Positions 18,852 to 26,901 of a stretch of DNA of 64,000 nucleotides are shown here, in pieces. Each line of letters opens with the position of its first letter. The first letter of the stretch is position 1. A program made the position numbers and the translations under genes. Source of the stretch: Oribacterium sinus (lineage in GTDB: Bacteria > Bacillota > Clostridia > Lachnospirales > Lachnospiraceae); NCBI RefSeq assembly GCF_014202695.1, contig NZ_JACHHH010000007.1, forward strand, positions 110,225 through 174,224, in the 5' to 3' direction. Under the pieces are notes generated by a model that was given only the letters and a program-made list of their open reading frames with translations, was not told the origin of the DNA and did not search any database.

Positions 18852-18881
18852 AGACAGATGGTTTTTTTCTACCATCTGCCT
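18852..18881. terminator. Hairpin in the rsmE-metY gap, probable terminator
   Basis: The 269-base gap 18731-18999 holds one clear stem, CAGATGGT and ACCATCTG, with a T-rich loop. On the minus strand it is followed by CTTTACTTTCTTTTC, so it may end the sulfhydrylase transcript. The rest of the gap is AT-rich and shows no gene; it should carry the rsmE promoter. Confidence 0.5.
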
Positions 18882-18999
18882 CTTCCTTTTTACAAAGCTA
18901 TCTTCCAAGCCATGTCGGTTTATCAATCCTACTAAAAAACTTTAGTTTTTAGATTTCTTCTATAGTTTTTGCTTTTCTACTATTATAAGGAAACCTAGC

Positions 19000-20304
19000 T
19001 TAGATTGCCTTAAATGCTTCCTCTAAATCTTCAATAATATCCTCCACATTTTCGATACCGATGGAAAGACGTACGGAGTTCTCCTGAATGCCCTGGGCCA
19101 GAAGCTCCTCCTTGGTTCCCTCGGAGTGGGTGGTGGATGCCGGGTGAATCGCCAAAGACTTTACATCTGCTACATTTGCCAGTAAGGAGAACAACTCCAG
19201 ATTATCGATGAAATCCTTAGCGGTTCTTTCATTTCCTTTAACCGTAAAGGTGAAAATGGAGCCGCCGCCGTTGGGCAGGTATTTCTTATAAAGCGCCTGC
19301 TGAGCGGGATCTGTGGATGCTGCAGGGTGAGAAACGGATTCCACCTTCGGATGCTTCTTTAAATATTCCACAACCTTTAAAGCGTTATCTCTATGACGCT
19401 CTACTCGAAGGGCAAGACTCTCCAGGCCCTGAATCAATACCCAGGCATTGAATGGAGAAATTGCTGCTCCCTCATCACGGATGGTGATGGCACGAAGGTA
19501 GGTTGCGATTACCGCAGGGGCTGTATCTACTGCAAAGCGAACGCCGTGGTAAGAGGGGTTCGGCTCGGTAAGCCATGGCCACTTCTTGCTCTTAGCCCAA
19601 TCGAATTTTCCGGCATCTACCACAAGTCCGCCCAAGGAAGAACCGTGTCCGCCGATAAACTTTGTTGCGGAGTGCACCACGATATCTGCACCGTACTCGA
19701 TAGGACGAATCAGATAGGGGGTGGCAAAGGTGTTGTCCACAATCAAGGGAAGACCATGCTTGTGGGCAAGATTTGCCCAAGCCTCAATATCAACGGCATC
19801 TCCGTTTGGATTTCCTAAGGATTCAATATAGAGTGCTTTGGTGTTCTCCTGAATTGCCTTCTCCGCCTCAGCTAAGTCTGTGGGAGAAACAAAGGTGGTT
19901 TCCACACCGAACTCCGGGAAGGTATGCTTTAAGAAGTTATAGGTTCCTCCGTAAATGTTCTTTGCGCTGACAATGTGATCCCCATTGTGCGCCACAGCCT
20001 TAAAGGCATAGGTCACCGCCGCTGCACCGGAAGCCACCGCCAAAGCTGCCACACCGCCCTCTAAAGCTGCTACTCTTGCTTCCAAAACACCCTGAGTGGG
20101 GTTGGTTAAACGTCCGTAAATGTTTCCGGCATTTCTTAAGGCGAAACGATCTGCCGCATGATCGGAATTATCGAAAACATAGGATGTGGTCTGGTAGATA
20201 GGTACCGCCCTTGCCCCGGTTGCCGGATCCGCCTGCTCCTGTCCTACATGAATCGCCTTGGTATCAAATCCAAAATTTCTCTCGTTTCTCTTCTTAACTC
20301 CCAT
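19000..20304 (-). CDS. O-acetylhomoserine sulfhydrylase (MetY type)
   Basis: PLP enzyme of the Cys/Met metabolism family that makes homocysteine from O-acetylhomoserine and sulfide. The start is ATG at 20304 (MGVKKRNERNFGFDTKAIHVGQ), because AAGGAGGAAAATAAA precedes it; the frame is open further but unsupported. Motifs are QTTSYVFDN, NIYGRLTNPTQGVLEARVAALEGG, the PLP lysine in VVHSATKFIGGHG and the C-terminal SIGIENVEDIIEDLEEAF. 434 residues, as expected. It is a single gene with a leader of up to several hundred bases and a divergent ECF gene. The family also includes O-succinylhomoserine and cystathionine enzymes; the insert pattern around PNPSYHG favours sulfhydrylase. Confidence 0.93.
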   Translation of the reverse strand: MGVKKRNERNFGFDTKAIHVGQEQADPATGARAVPIYQTTSYVFDNSDHAADRFALRNAGNIYGRLTNPTQGVLEARVAALEGGVAALAVASGAAAVTYAFKAVAHNGDHIVSAKNIYGGTYNFLKHTFPEFGVETTFVSPTDLAEAEKAIQENTKALYIESLGNPNGDAVDIEAWANLAHKHGLPLIVDNTFATPYLIRPIEYGADIVVHSATKFIGGHGSSLGGLVVDAGKFDWAKSKKWPWLTEPNPSYHGVRFAVDTAPAVIATYLRAITIRDEGAAISPFNAWVLIQGLESLALRVERHRDNALKVVEYLKKHPKVESVSHPAASTDPAQQALYKKYLPNGGGSIFTFTVKGNERTAKDFIDNLELFSLLANVADVKSLAIHPASTTHSEGTKEELLAQGIQENSVRLSIGIENVEDIIEDLEEAFKAI

Positions 20305-20778
20305 TTTATTTTCCTCCTTATACTCTACACAAGCTTTCCGATGGTTTAAAACTTTCTTTCGGAAGCTTTCCTTCAGCTTCTTTCTCACTACTTCTTGCTA
20401 CTTCTTACTTACATCTTGCTGCTTCTTACTTACTTGCAAAAGTTTTTCTTGCTGGACTTATACTAGCATTTTCTGAAATTCCTGTATAATACAAGAGTTT
20501 TGGATTTAGCTATAGTTTCCATTTATAGCAAATGCTTTTCTCACTGTTCCCTCTATGCCGATAAGGGTCTACTTATCACTACAGTAAAAACTTAGGAATA
20601 GCAAAAGCTTCAAAGTACTGTATATCTCCATTCTGGTCTTATATTTTTCTTTTAAATTGGATATTTTTATAAGTTCAGACTTATCTTATTCTCAGTTTAT
20701 AAACAAAATGAAGTTTTAAAAATCACTTTATCATCTTCATTCTTTTTCCCAATATCTAAGTTTCAGGAGGAAATCATT
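20305..20778. promoter_or_regulatory. 474-base divergent control region between metY and the ECF gene
   Basis: AT-rich. On the plus strand a TGTATAAT near 20483-20490 could start the ECF transcript with a leader of about 280 bases. An overlapping TATTAT on the minus strand could serve metY. CCCT-N11-AGGG at 20549-20567, with ATGCCGATA inside, and a GCTATA/TATAGC hairpin at about 20508-20529 are candidate operators. A Rrf2/CymR-type sulfur repressor would fit, but this is only inference. I find no T-box, S-box or TPP signature. Confidence 0.4.
20391..20436. repeat. Short imperfect direct repeats in the metY leader
   Basis: Two imperfect units of about 21-23 bp built around CTTCTTACTTAC (one starting GCTACTTC, the other GCTGCTTC), preceded by a further CTACTTCTTGC. 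They lie in the untranslated leader of the sulfhydrylase gene. Low-complexity expansion is the simplest reading. Confidence 0.6.
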
Positions 20779-21354
20779 ATGCACAAGACACAAAAATTAA
20801 CTCTTACTGCCCTATTTGCGGCATTATCCTATGCTGTATTCACCTTCTTACAGATTAAAATTCCTGTCGGAGCGGATGCCACTTCTATTCATTTGGGAAA
20901 TGCGGTAGTAGTCATTGCAGCGCTGGTTCTGGGCGGTCCCTTAGGCGGCTTTGCCGGAGCTCTGGGAATGACCATCGGGGATTTACTGGATCCGGTATAT
21001 ATCACCTATGCTCCTAAAACCTTGATTTGTAAAATGGTCATCGGCTTAATTGTAGGCTTGGTTGCCCATAAGTTAGGAAATATTCAGGATACAAACGACA
21101 AATCCAAAATTTTTAAATGGGTTTTACTTTCTGCCGTTTGCGGACTTTTTGCCAATGTGATTCTGGATCCCAGCATCGGCTATTTCTATAAGCTCTTAAT
21201 TTTAGGAAAGCCTGCTGCGGAACTGTCCTTTAAGATTAACCTGATGGCTACAGGAATCAACGCTATCACTTCCACCATCGTTTCCGTCTTTGTCTACATG
21301 GGACTCTATCCTATACTCAGAAAGCAAAATATGGATACCCTGCGTCTTGCCTAA
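20779..21354 (+). CDS. ECF transporter substrate-binding (S) component
   Basis: Integral membrane protein of 191 residues with about six helices, matching ECF S-components. It begins MHKTQKLTLTALFAALSYAV and has HLGNAVVVIAALVLGGPLGG and ALGMTIGDLLDP followed by the conserved Lys/Phe-type loop. These are the pattern of the PF07155-like group of vitamin or precursor importers. The substrate cannot be read from the sequence. No ECF ATPases are adjacent, so it would use a shared energising module (group II). GGAGGAAATCATT precedes the ATG. An IS200-type element is inserted directly after the stop codon. Confidence 0.82.
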   Translation: MHKTQKLTLTALFAALSYAVFTFLQIKIPVGADATSIHLGNAVVVIAALVLGGPLGGFAGALGMTIGDLLDPVYITYAPKTLICKMVIGLIVGLVAHKLGNIQDTNDKSKIFKWVLLSAVCGLFANVILDPSIGYFYKLLILGKPAAELSFKINLMATGINAITSTIVSVFVYMGLYPILRKQNMDTLRLA

Positions 21355-21369
21355 GAAACGCAATCACTA

Positions 21370-21568
21370 CCACCCGTCAAACGGGTGGTTTGCTCGGGGC
21401 TATAAGCCCCTGCTACTGGCCAGCGTCTAAAGGCGCTGGCTTTCATTTTGGGCTATGGGAAGTTTGCTTTACACCTTCCCACAGCTCCATTCAAGCCATA
21501 TTGCGTTTGACTCGTCGCTACCCCATAAAGGGGTATTGTTACTACTGCACTTTAACCCTTAAAAGGGT
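21370..21568 (-). ncRNA. Hairpin train downstream of tnpA, possible omega-RNA-like remnant
   Basis: Six consecutive hairpins between the transposase stop and the element end: CCACCCGT/ACGGGTGG (21370-21388), GGGGC/GCCCC (21396-21410), GCCAGCG/CGCTGGC (21419-21440), GGGAAG/CTTCCC (21457-21480), ACCCC/GGGGT (21520-21534) and ACCCTT/AAGGGT (21555-21568). Ordinary IS200 right ends are shorter and simpler. A structured 3' end resembles the guide-RNA scaffolds overlapping the right end of TnpB-carrying IS605 elements, yet no tnpB is present. Whether it is transcribed is unknown. Confidence 0.4.
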
Positions 21569-22007
21569 CTTCATATTCTTTAACACTTAGTTTATCCAAA
21601 GCTATATCGTGTTTTTCTTGATCTTGGATATACTTTTTTATTGTGGCTTCATTTAGACCTACTGTACTGACATAATAGCCTTCGGCCCAGAAATGTCTGT
21701 TCCCAAATTTGTATTTAAGATTTGCGTGTTTATCAAATATCATCAAAGCACTTTTTCCCTTTAAATAGCCCATAAAAGAAGAAACGCTAATCTTAGGTGG
21801 AATACTAACCAGAATGTGTACATGGTCCGGCATTAAATGCCCTTCTATAATCTCCACTCCTTTAAAGGCGCAGAGTTGCTTGATAATATCCCGAATATCT
21901 GACTTACATTGATAATATATTATTTTTCGCCTATACTTTGGTGTGAAGACAATATGATATTTACACATCCATTTCGTATGTGCTAATGCATATTCTTTCT
22001 TCGCCAT
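21552..22007 (-). CDS. tnpA: IS200-family Y1 transposase TnpA
   Basis: Small HUH endonuclease of 151 residues. It begins MAKKEYALAHTKWMCKYHIV and shows the family motif FTPKYRRKI. The metal-binding HUH triplet appears in MPDHVHILV and the catalytic tyrosine in WAEGYYVSTVGLNEATIKKY. The full length suggests an intact enzyme. ATG at 22007 is preceded by GGAAGGTGATTTT. It cuts and joins single-stranded DNA at hairpin-marked ends; the matching hairpins flank it. The stop lies within the last of the downstream hairpins. Confidence 0.96.
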   Translation of the reverse strand: MAKKEYALAHTKWMCKYHIVFTPKYRRKIIYYQCKSDIRDIIKQLCAFKGVEIIEGHLMPDHVHILVSIPPKISVSSFMGYLKGKSALMIFDKHANLKYKFGNRHFWAEGYYVSTVGLNEATIKKYIQDQEKHDIALDKLSVKEYEDPFKG

Positions 22008-22114
22008 AAAATCACCTTCCTTTTCTGCAATATAGCTTGAACAACTTTATTGTATTAGGAAAGGTGATTTTTGTATAACAAGTGTTTCCCACCCGCATAG
22101 CGGGTGGTTTTTTG

Positions 22115-22152
22115 TATCAGAGCTAACATTTTTCAAATGTCAGCTCTGATAC
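22115..22152. repeat. Near-perfect 17-bp hairpin beside the IS200 end
   Basis: TATCAGAGCT, then ACATTT, loop TTC, AAATGT, then AGCTCTGATA: a hairpin interrupted only by one unpaired A/C position. It has no U-tract. It lies between the IS200 end and the terminator of the next gene, and could be part of the pre-insertion terminator of the ECF gene or a separate small palindrome. Confidence 0.55.
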
Positions 22153-22171
22153 TGGCTAAAGTCCATTAAAC

Positions 22172-22210
22172 AAAAAAACTCCTCATACCCTATCGGGTGA
22201 GGAGTTTTTT
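22172..22210. terminator. Bidirectional terminator overlapping the membrane-protein stop
   Basis: AAAAAACTCCTCA-T-ACCC pairs with GGGTGAGGAGTTTTTT. On the minus strand it ends the 22190-22876 gene, whose TAG stop lies inside the hairpin. On the plus strand it can end transcripts from the ECF/IS side. Confidence 0.85.
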
Positions 22211-22876
22211 GTTATCGGAAAATAAATTCTTTCCCTTCTGTAAAGCCAAAGCAAGCAGTGCATTGCCAAGTAAAATCGTTATAATCCAAAAAATGGTTTT
22301 TCCTACAGACTGCTCTCGGATTTTCAGAAAGCTGTAAGGACCGGAAACCAGCCCCATTCCATTTAAAATCAAAAGAGGGATGGCATACAGCAATGTTACT
22401 CCCAGAGCCTTTCCTATCACAGATAGAGGCAGGGAACGCTTCTCTTCCGGAAAGAGAAAGAGAAAAATGGAAAGAAAGGGACAAAGCAGGTGACTGAAAA
22501 ATCTTGTTCCACCCAAAAATTCATGGGCAAATCCATTCTCCGGTCCCAGCACTAAAAGCACCACGAAGAAGGTCAGGGCTAAACACACCGAGGAAATATA
22601 GCGTAAAACAGACAGGAAGGAAGGAAATGTCCAGCTCTCTCCTTTCCCCTGCAAGGCCTTACTGAGTACTCCCCTTCCCTCTTGATTTTTTCTTTGTAAA
22701 AGGAAAAAAAGCATAAGCGCCGAGCTGATTCCGCAAAGCAGGTTGGAATCCGTCGTATAAAAACGAAAGGTTCCCAGTCCGTCATCCTGCAATCCGTGCA
22801 ATACTACGATGCACTCCAACAGTAGCAAAATAAAATGCCCCAGCATTAATCCTTTTTCTCCGGTCTTTTTTTCCAT
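22190..22876 (-). CDS. Six-helix integral membrane protein, Pr6Pr-like
   Basis: Predicted membrane protein of 228 residues with about six hydrophobic segments (near residues 10-28, 45-62, 92-112, 122-142, 157-178 and 192-212). RFYTTDSNLLCGISSALMLF and the later FFSHLLCPFLSIF recall the Pr6Pr / FAR-17a-like membrane protein group, where a (T)xxSN motif follows the first helix. No biochemical role is known for that group. The C-terminus reaches into the terminator hairpin. No operon partner is evident. The family link is tentative. Confidence 0.6.
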   Translation of the reverse strand: MEKKTGEKGLMLGHFILLLLECIVVLHGLQDDGLGTFRFYTTDSNLLCGISSALMLFFLLQRKNQEGRGVLSKALQGKGESWTFPSFLSVLRYISSVCLALTFFVVLLVLGPENGFAHEFLGGTRFFSHLLCPFLSIFLFLFPEEKRSLPLSVIGKALGVTLLYAIPLLILNGMGLVSGPYSFLKIREQSVGKTIFWIITILLGNALLALALQKGKNLFSDNKKLLTR

Positions 22877-23015
22877 CCCTTACCCCTTCTATTTTTCGAT
22901 TATCTATTCCGGAAATTTCCATTTCTCTTTTTCGCTGATCTATTTAGAGAATTTTTATTTCCCGTTTTAGTTTTTCATACCAAAGCTATTTGATTGCTTC
23001 CCGTTCTTCTCCTTA

Positions 23016-23963
23016 TTAGCAAAGATACAAAACACCGGCATCAAAGGAATCGCAGTCCTTCACTCCGGTATACATCATCATTTCCCGAAGTTCCTCCTGC
23101 ATATTTTCTACCTTGGAAATCACTCCCTCTGCCCCATGGGAAAGAAGGGGTTGCAGAATTCCCCGACCTACGGAAACCGCATCCGCTCCTAAGGCCAAAG
23201 CCTTATAGGCATCATAGCCGGTATCCATGCTGCAATCCACGAAAATCTGCATCTTACTATCCTGTAAAGCTTCCTTGATTTTCGGTAAAATCTGTAGAGG
23301 AGCAATTCCGAAGGGAAGTCTGCCGTGATGGTGAGAAACTACTATGGCGGCACAGCCTGCTTCCTTTGCCTTCAGTGCATCCTGAACGGAAAGCACGCCC
23401 TTTACCACAAAGGGTAGCTTGGCATAGGCTACAAAGTCCGCTAAATCCTTGCTAAACACCGGCCCCATAGGAATTCCGTCTACCACATCATAGAATCCGT
23501 CTGTTCCCGGCACATGGTCAATGTCGATTCCCACCGCTACGGAGCCATGTTCTACAGCATAGTCTATCTCTTCCCGTATTCTTCCATGATCCGCAAATGG
23601 CTTGATAATCCGTACTGTATCGGGATTTTGGGCAACAATCTTTCCATAATCTTCATTGTCTTCCATACCTACCCAGTTAAGGGCATTTAATTCCTTCGCC
23701 GCTGAGGCATACTCCTCCATAGGGGTTCTTCCATTTTCCAGTACCTTGTTCAAGTGGGAAAATGCCGGCATCATAATGGGAGAGGCATATTTCTTTCCAA
23801 AAATCTCCTTCTCCAAGGTGACCTCTGTACTGTCTATCACCCGCATTTCCACATGAATCCGATCCAAATAGGCTCTGTTGTATCGGTTGGCATCCTCTGC
23901 ATTTCCACTGGTCACCGGAATAACTCCCGGTCTTCCCGGCCATGGGCTATTGTTCATTTCCAT
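23016..23963 (-). CDS. FMN-dependent alpha-hydroxy-acid oxidoreductase-like protein
   Basis: Protein of 315 residues in the lactate-oxidase / glycolate-oxidase TIM-barrel family. Visible family elements are YASPIMMPAFSHLNK, FVVKGVLSVQDALKAKEAGC, the active-site stretch IVVSHHHGRLPFG and the FMN phosphate site GADAVSVGRGILQPL. The usual active-site text is SNHGGRQ; here His-x-x-Arg spacing is kept but Asn and Gly are replaced by His. The protein is also shorter than the usual 350-390 residues, mostly at the N-terminus. Such shortened forms are common in anaerobic clostridia; the substrate is unknown. It is a single gene between a membrane protein and an AEC transporter. Confidence 0.85.
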   Translation of the reverse strand: MEMNNSPWPGRPGVIPVTSGNAEDANRYNRAYLDRIHVEMRVIDSTEVTLEKEIFGKKYASPIMMPAFSHLNKVLENGRTPMEEYASAAKELNALNWVGMEDNEDYGKIVAQNPDTVRIIKPFADHGRIREEIDYAVEHGSVAVGIDIDHVPGTDGFYDVVDGIPMGPVFSKDLADFVAYAKLPFVVKGVLSVQDALKAKEAGCAAIVVSHHHGRLPFGIAPLQILPKIKEALQDSKMQIFVDCSMDTGYDAYKALALGADAVSVGRGILQPLLSHGAEGVISKVENMQEELREMMMYTGVKDCDSFDAGVLYLC

Positions 23964-24102
23964 AAAAATCTCCTTTCAAAATCACTAAGTATAACAGTAT
24001 ACATTTACCCGGCTTGCATAAGAAAGCTTTTCCACTCTTCAAGGATATCCTTTTTGCTTTTAGAACTCTCTATTCTTTCTCTTAAGCAGTGTCCTCCAAG
24101 CT

Positions 24103-25047
24103 TTAAACTATCGGGTAGAATAAAACCAAAAGGGCATAGGCGGCAAGCGCAATCAGTAAAAATAAGGAAATAAAGGCGGAAACGAATTCCTCCTGCTCCT
24201 CCTTTTGTAAAAGTCCTTTAATTTGTAAAGGTACAGGAAATCCTGTAGGACAAAGAAAGTACAGAATGACACCGAAGGAAAAAATTCGATTCTGCATTTG
24301 CTCCTTAAAAAGCAGGAAGAACAGCAGAATGATGCTTCCGCAGAACAAAAGACGGATTCCTGCCAAAGTAAATAAAGACGCTAAAAATCCTTTGTGCAGC
24401 TTCATGCTATAGCCAAGGCTAAACAAAATCAGAGAGCCGATGGGGACGGTCAACGCTTCCATGGTATTGTCAAAAACAGCCTTTAGACCTGTATTTTGCA
24501 TAAGGACTTGATGCAAACCGCTGGTATTCATGCATACTCCGAAAAGCACCGCAAGGATAAAGGAGCTGGTAAATATTTTCCTGGCAAAGGGCAAAAGCTT
24601 CCGTTCTCCTATACTTTTATTCATTAAAATCAGGGGCACAAAGATAAAGTTAATCAGGATTCCCGCGATATCAAAGGGAATTAAATTGGCCGTATAGCTC
24701 TTCCCCACCACGCTGATATACAAAGGCAGCGCCACTGCCCCGCCTTCGCAGGTTAAGCACAGGAAGGGGGCAATCTCTTGAAAGTCTCCCGGTAAAAGCT
24801 TGGAAAGTTGTCCTCCCAGAAAGTAAACCAGCATCCAGATAAAAATCAAGAAAATGATTTCTAAAAATACGCCCTTTTCCAGATTTGTTTCCACCATAAC
24901 CTGATAAATTAGGAAAGGAAACAAGATATCCAGCGCAATTCGCTTTGCTCCCTCATTTTGTTCGTGGCTAATCCAAGCTCTTCTTCTGGCGTGACCTCCC
25001 AAAAATAGCAGGAAGAATACCGGAAATATCACAGAAACCGCTGCCAT
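24103..25047 (-). CDS. AEC family transporter (auxin efflux carrier-like)
   Basis: Integral membrane protein of 314 residues with about ten hydrophobic helices arranged as two five-helix repeats. Family features are LDILFPFLIYQVMVET near residues 41-56, ALPLYISVVGKSYTANLIPFD in the middle and a second half starting FTSSFILAVLFGVCMNTSGL. Bacterial members export or exchange small organic acids such as malate; the substrate here is unknown. Between its start and glyA lies the nested hairpin element copy C. ATG at 25047 has AAGGAGGGAAA directly upstream. Confidence 0.85.
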   Translation of the reverse strand: MAAVSVIFPVFFLLFLGGHARRRAWISHEQNEGAKRIALDILFPFLIYQVMVETNLEKGVFLEIIFLIFIWMLVYFLGGQLSKLLPGDFQEIAPFLCLTCEGGAVALPLYISVVGKSYTANLIPFDIAGILINFIFVPLILMNKSIGERKLLPFARKIFTSSFILAVLFGVCMNTSGLHQVLMQNTGLKAVFDNTMEALTVPIGSLILFSLGYSMKLHKGFLASLFTLAGIRLLFCGSIILLFFLLFKEQMQNRIFSFGVILYFLCPTGFPVPLQIKGLLQKEEQEEFVSAFISLFLLIALAAYALLVLFYPIV

Positions 25048-25140
25048 TTTCCCTCCTTGTTTTATAAAAGCCCAAAGGCTCTTGTTTTCGTTCCATTGAA
25101 AATTTCCAGCCTATCATATGCTTTACATTAAAAAAATGCA

Positions 25141-25536
25141 AGTAATCAGAAAGAGACTTTAAAAAGAAAAAAGATTTCTACGCAATACAGGTCTGATAAG
25201 GGGCACGCTTTCGCTAAGCTCGCCTTAGTAGTGTAGGACTGTATAATGATAAAAGGCTATGCTTCGAAGCTGTATGGATATGAAATCGGGCACGCTCCCG
25301 CTAACCTCGCCACGTAGCGGATACTAAGCGAAAAACACAGTACCTGTGTTTTTCGCAAGTACCGACGGGCTCAGATTGCCCTCTTTCATATCCATACAGC
25401 TTCCGTCGCTTTGGCTTTGAATTTCTACAGTTCTTCTTTTCGAAGGCTTGCTACATGCTCAGATTACCCCTATATCAGACCTGTAGAGCGTAGAAATCCA
25501 CTAAAAAGTTTTGTTTTTTAAAGTCCTTTTGATAAT
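25141..25536 (+). repeat. Dispersed long-hairpin element, copy C (outer)
   Basis: Largest copy, about 396 bp, in the gap between the AEC gene start and the glyA terminator. Core arms ACAGGTCTGATA and TATCAGACCTGT are extended outward by GATTTCTACGC against GCGTAGAAATC and by GACTTTAAAAA against TTTTTAAAGTC. Its internal motifs are diverged: GGGCACGCTTTCGCTAAG on the left and ATGCTCAGATTACCCC on the right, where others read CGGGCTCAG. A complete second element (25266-25403) occupies its apical region. Confidence 0.85.
25266..25403 (+). repeat. Dispersed long-hairpin element, copy C (inner, nested)
   Basis: 138 bp element inside the outer copy. The stem is GAAGCTGTATGGATATGAAA against TTTCATATCCATACAGCTTC, a perfect 20-bp match. 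Internal motifs are GGGCACGCTCCCGCTAAC and CGGGCTCAGATTGCCC. The cap is AGCGAAAAACACA against TGTGTTTTTCGC inside GGATACT/AGTACC. This is the best-paired copy, so probably the youngest. Confidence 0.88.
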
Positions 25537-25541
25537 GATGT

Positions 25542-25576
25542 AAAAAAAATGAAGAGCCGCTGCATAACGGCTCTTC
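25542..25576 (-). terminator. glyA terminator
   Basis: GAAGAGCCG, short loop, CGGCTCTTC (25551-25576). On the minus strand it is followed by ATTTTTTTT. It lies about 40 bases after the glyA stop and is separate from the neighbouring hairpin element. Confidence 0.9.
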
Positions 25577-25616
25577 GTATGAATTGCTTTCTTTATTTTT
25601 TTAAAGTAAAGCTGTA

Positions 25617-26873
25617 TTACTTTCCTTCATAAATAGGATGTGCATCGGTTAATGCTTTCACTCTTCTTGCTACTTCTTCCTTGCTGCTTTCGAAGTCTGT
25701 AGCTACCTTGTAAAGGCATTCTGCAATTTCCTTCATATCCTCTTCTTTAAAACCGCGGACAGTAACCGCGGGAGTTCCGATTCTTACACCGGAGGTTAAG
25801 AATGGAGAACGGGGATCATTGGGAATTGCATTCTTATTTAGTGTGATGTGCACTTCATCACAAGCATTCTGCAGGAACTTTCCGGTAACATCCTGGAAGT
25901 TGGTTAAATCCACCAGCATTAAGTGGTTCTCCGTTCCGCCGGATACCAGCTGGAATCCCTTGTCCAGCATAGCTGCAGCCAATGCCTTCGCATTCTTCGC
26001 TACCTGCTGCTGATATTCTTTATACTCCGGCTTTAAAGCTTCCCCAAAGCAAACTGCCTTAGACGCAATTACGTGCTCTAAAGGTCCGCCCTGCACACCG
26101 GGGAATACGAACTTATTGAAGTTGTACTTCTCTGCTACTTCTTTACTGGATAAAATCAAACCGCCACGAGGTCCTCTTAAAGTCTTATGGGTGGTTGTGG
26201 TAGTAACATGAGCATAAGGAATCGGGCTTGGATGCACGCCTGCTGCAACGAGACCTGCAATATGCGCCATATCTACAAAAAGGATTGCGCCGCAAGCATC
26301 GGCAATCTCACGGAAACGCTTAAAGTCAATGACTCTTGGATATGCGGAGGCACCGGCAATAATCATCTTTGGCTTTTCTTTTAAAGCAATCTCCATTACC
26401 GCATCATAGTCAATATAGCCTTCTTTGGTAATTCCATAAGGAATGATATTATAGTAAAGTCCCGAGAAGTTTACGGGTGAACCATGGGTTAAATGTCCGC
26501 CGGCATCCAAACTCATACCCATAATCTTGTCTCCGGGCTTACAGATTGCCATGGTAACTGCCATATTGGCCTGTGCACCGGAGTGGGGTTGAACGTTTGC
26601 ATATTCACAATGGAATAATTCTTTAGCTCTTTCGATAGCAATAGCTTCTACTACGTCTACAGCTTCACAGCCTCCGTAATAACGCTTTCCGGGATATCCC
26701 TCCGCATACTTGTTGGTTAATACGGTTCCCATAGCCAACATTGCAGTAGTGGAAACAATATTCTCAGAAGCAATCAACTCGATGTTGTTTTGCTGTCTTT
26801 CATACTCTTCCCAGATTCCCTTCCCCACCTCAGGGTCATGTTCTTGAATAAAATTCATGATTTCTTTGATCAT
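25617..26873 (-). CDS. glyA: Serine hydroxymethyltransferase GlyA
   Basis: PLP enzyme converting serine and tetrahydrofolate to glycine and methylene-tetrahydrofolate. 418 residues, standard length. Motifs: [41 protein letters not shown], and the PLP lysine in [35 protein letters not shown] closes the protein. It begins 29 bases after recJ ends, in the same direction, so the two may share a transcript, and it has a strong terminator of its own. No glycine riboswitch is visible in the short gap. Confidence 0.97.
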   Translation of the reverse strand: MIKEIMNFIQEHDPEVGKGIWEEYERQQNNIELIASENIVSTTAMLAMGTVLTNKYAEGYPGKRYYGGCEAVDVVEAIAIERAKELFHCEYANVQPHSGAQANMAVTMAICKPGDKIMGMSLDAGGHLTHGSPVNFSGLYYNIIPYGITKEGYIDYDAVMEIALKEKPKMIIAGASAYPRVIDFKRFREIADACGAILFVDMAHIAGLVAAGVHPSPIPYAHVTTTTTHKTLRGPRGGLILSSKEVAEKYNFNKFVFPGVQGGPLEHVIASKAVCFGEALKPEYKEYQQQVAKNAKALAAAMLDKGFQLVSGGTENHLMLVDLTNFQDVTGKFLQNACDEVHITLNKNAIPNDPRSPFLTSGVRIGTPAVTVRGFKEEDMKEIAECLYKVATDFESSKEEVARRVKALTDAHPIYEGK

Positions 26874-26901
26874 TCACGCCTCCTTTTCATCTGAATATTC
26901 C

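Larger units (their letters stand above)
21362..22107 (-). mobile_element. IS200-type insertion sequence (IS200/IS605 family)
   Basis: About 750 bp: a single Y1 transposase gene flanked by subterminal hairpins. The end upstream of the gene has CCACCCGC-ATA-GCGGGTGG at 22089-22107. The other end has CCACCCGT-CAA-ACGGGTGG at 21370-21388. The two hairpins share their stem sequence, as expected if the transposase recognises both. There are no terminal inverted repeats and no clear target duplication, consistent with single-strand peel-and-paste transposition. Exact cleavage sites cannot be fixed by eye. It sits 8 bases after the ECF gene stop. Confidence 0.8.

Noticed and set aside
20305..20580. 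S-box, T-box or other known riboswitch for the sulfhydrylase gene
   Set aside because: No conserved core (SAM-I kink-turn/GA pattern or T-box bulge) could be found by eye on the minus strand.
20545..20620. preQ1-I riboswitch ahead of the ECF gene
   Set aside because: A TAAAAACTTAGG stretch resembles the 3' tail, but the required pairing stem and loop sequence are missing.
21370..22107. CRISPR-like or attC-like repeats around the transposase
   Set aside because: The hairpins are best explained as IS200 subterminal recognition sites flanking a Y1 transposase.
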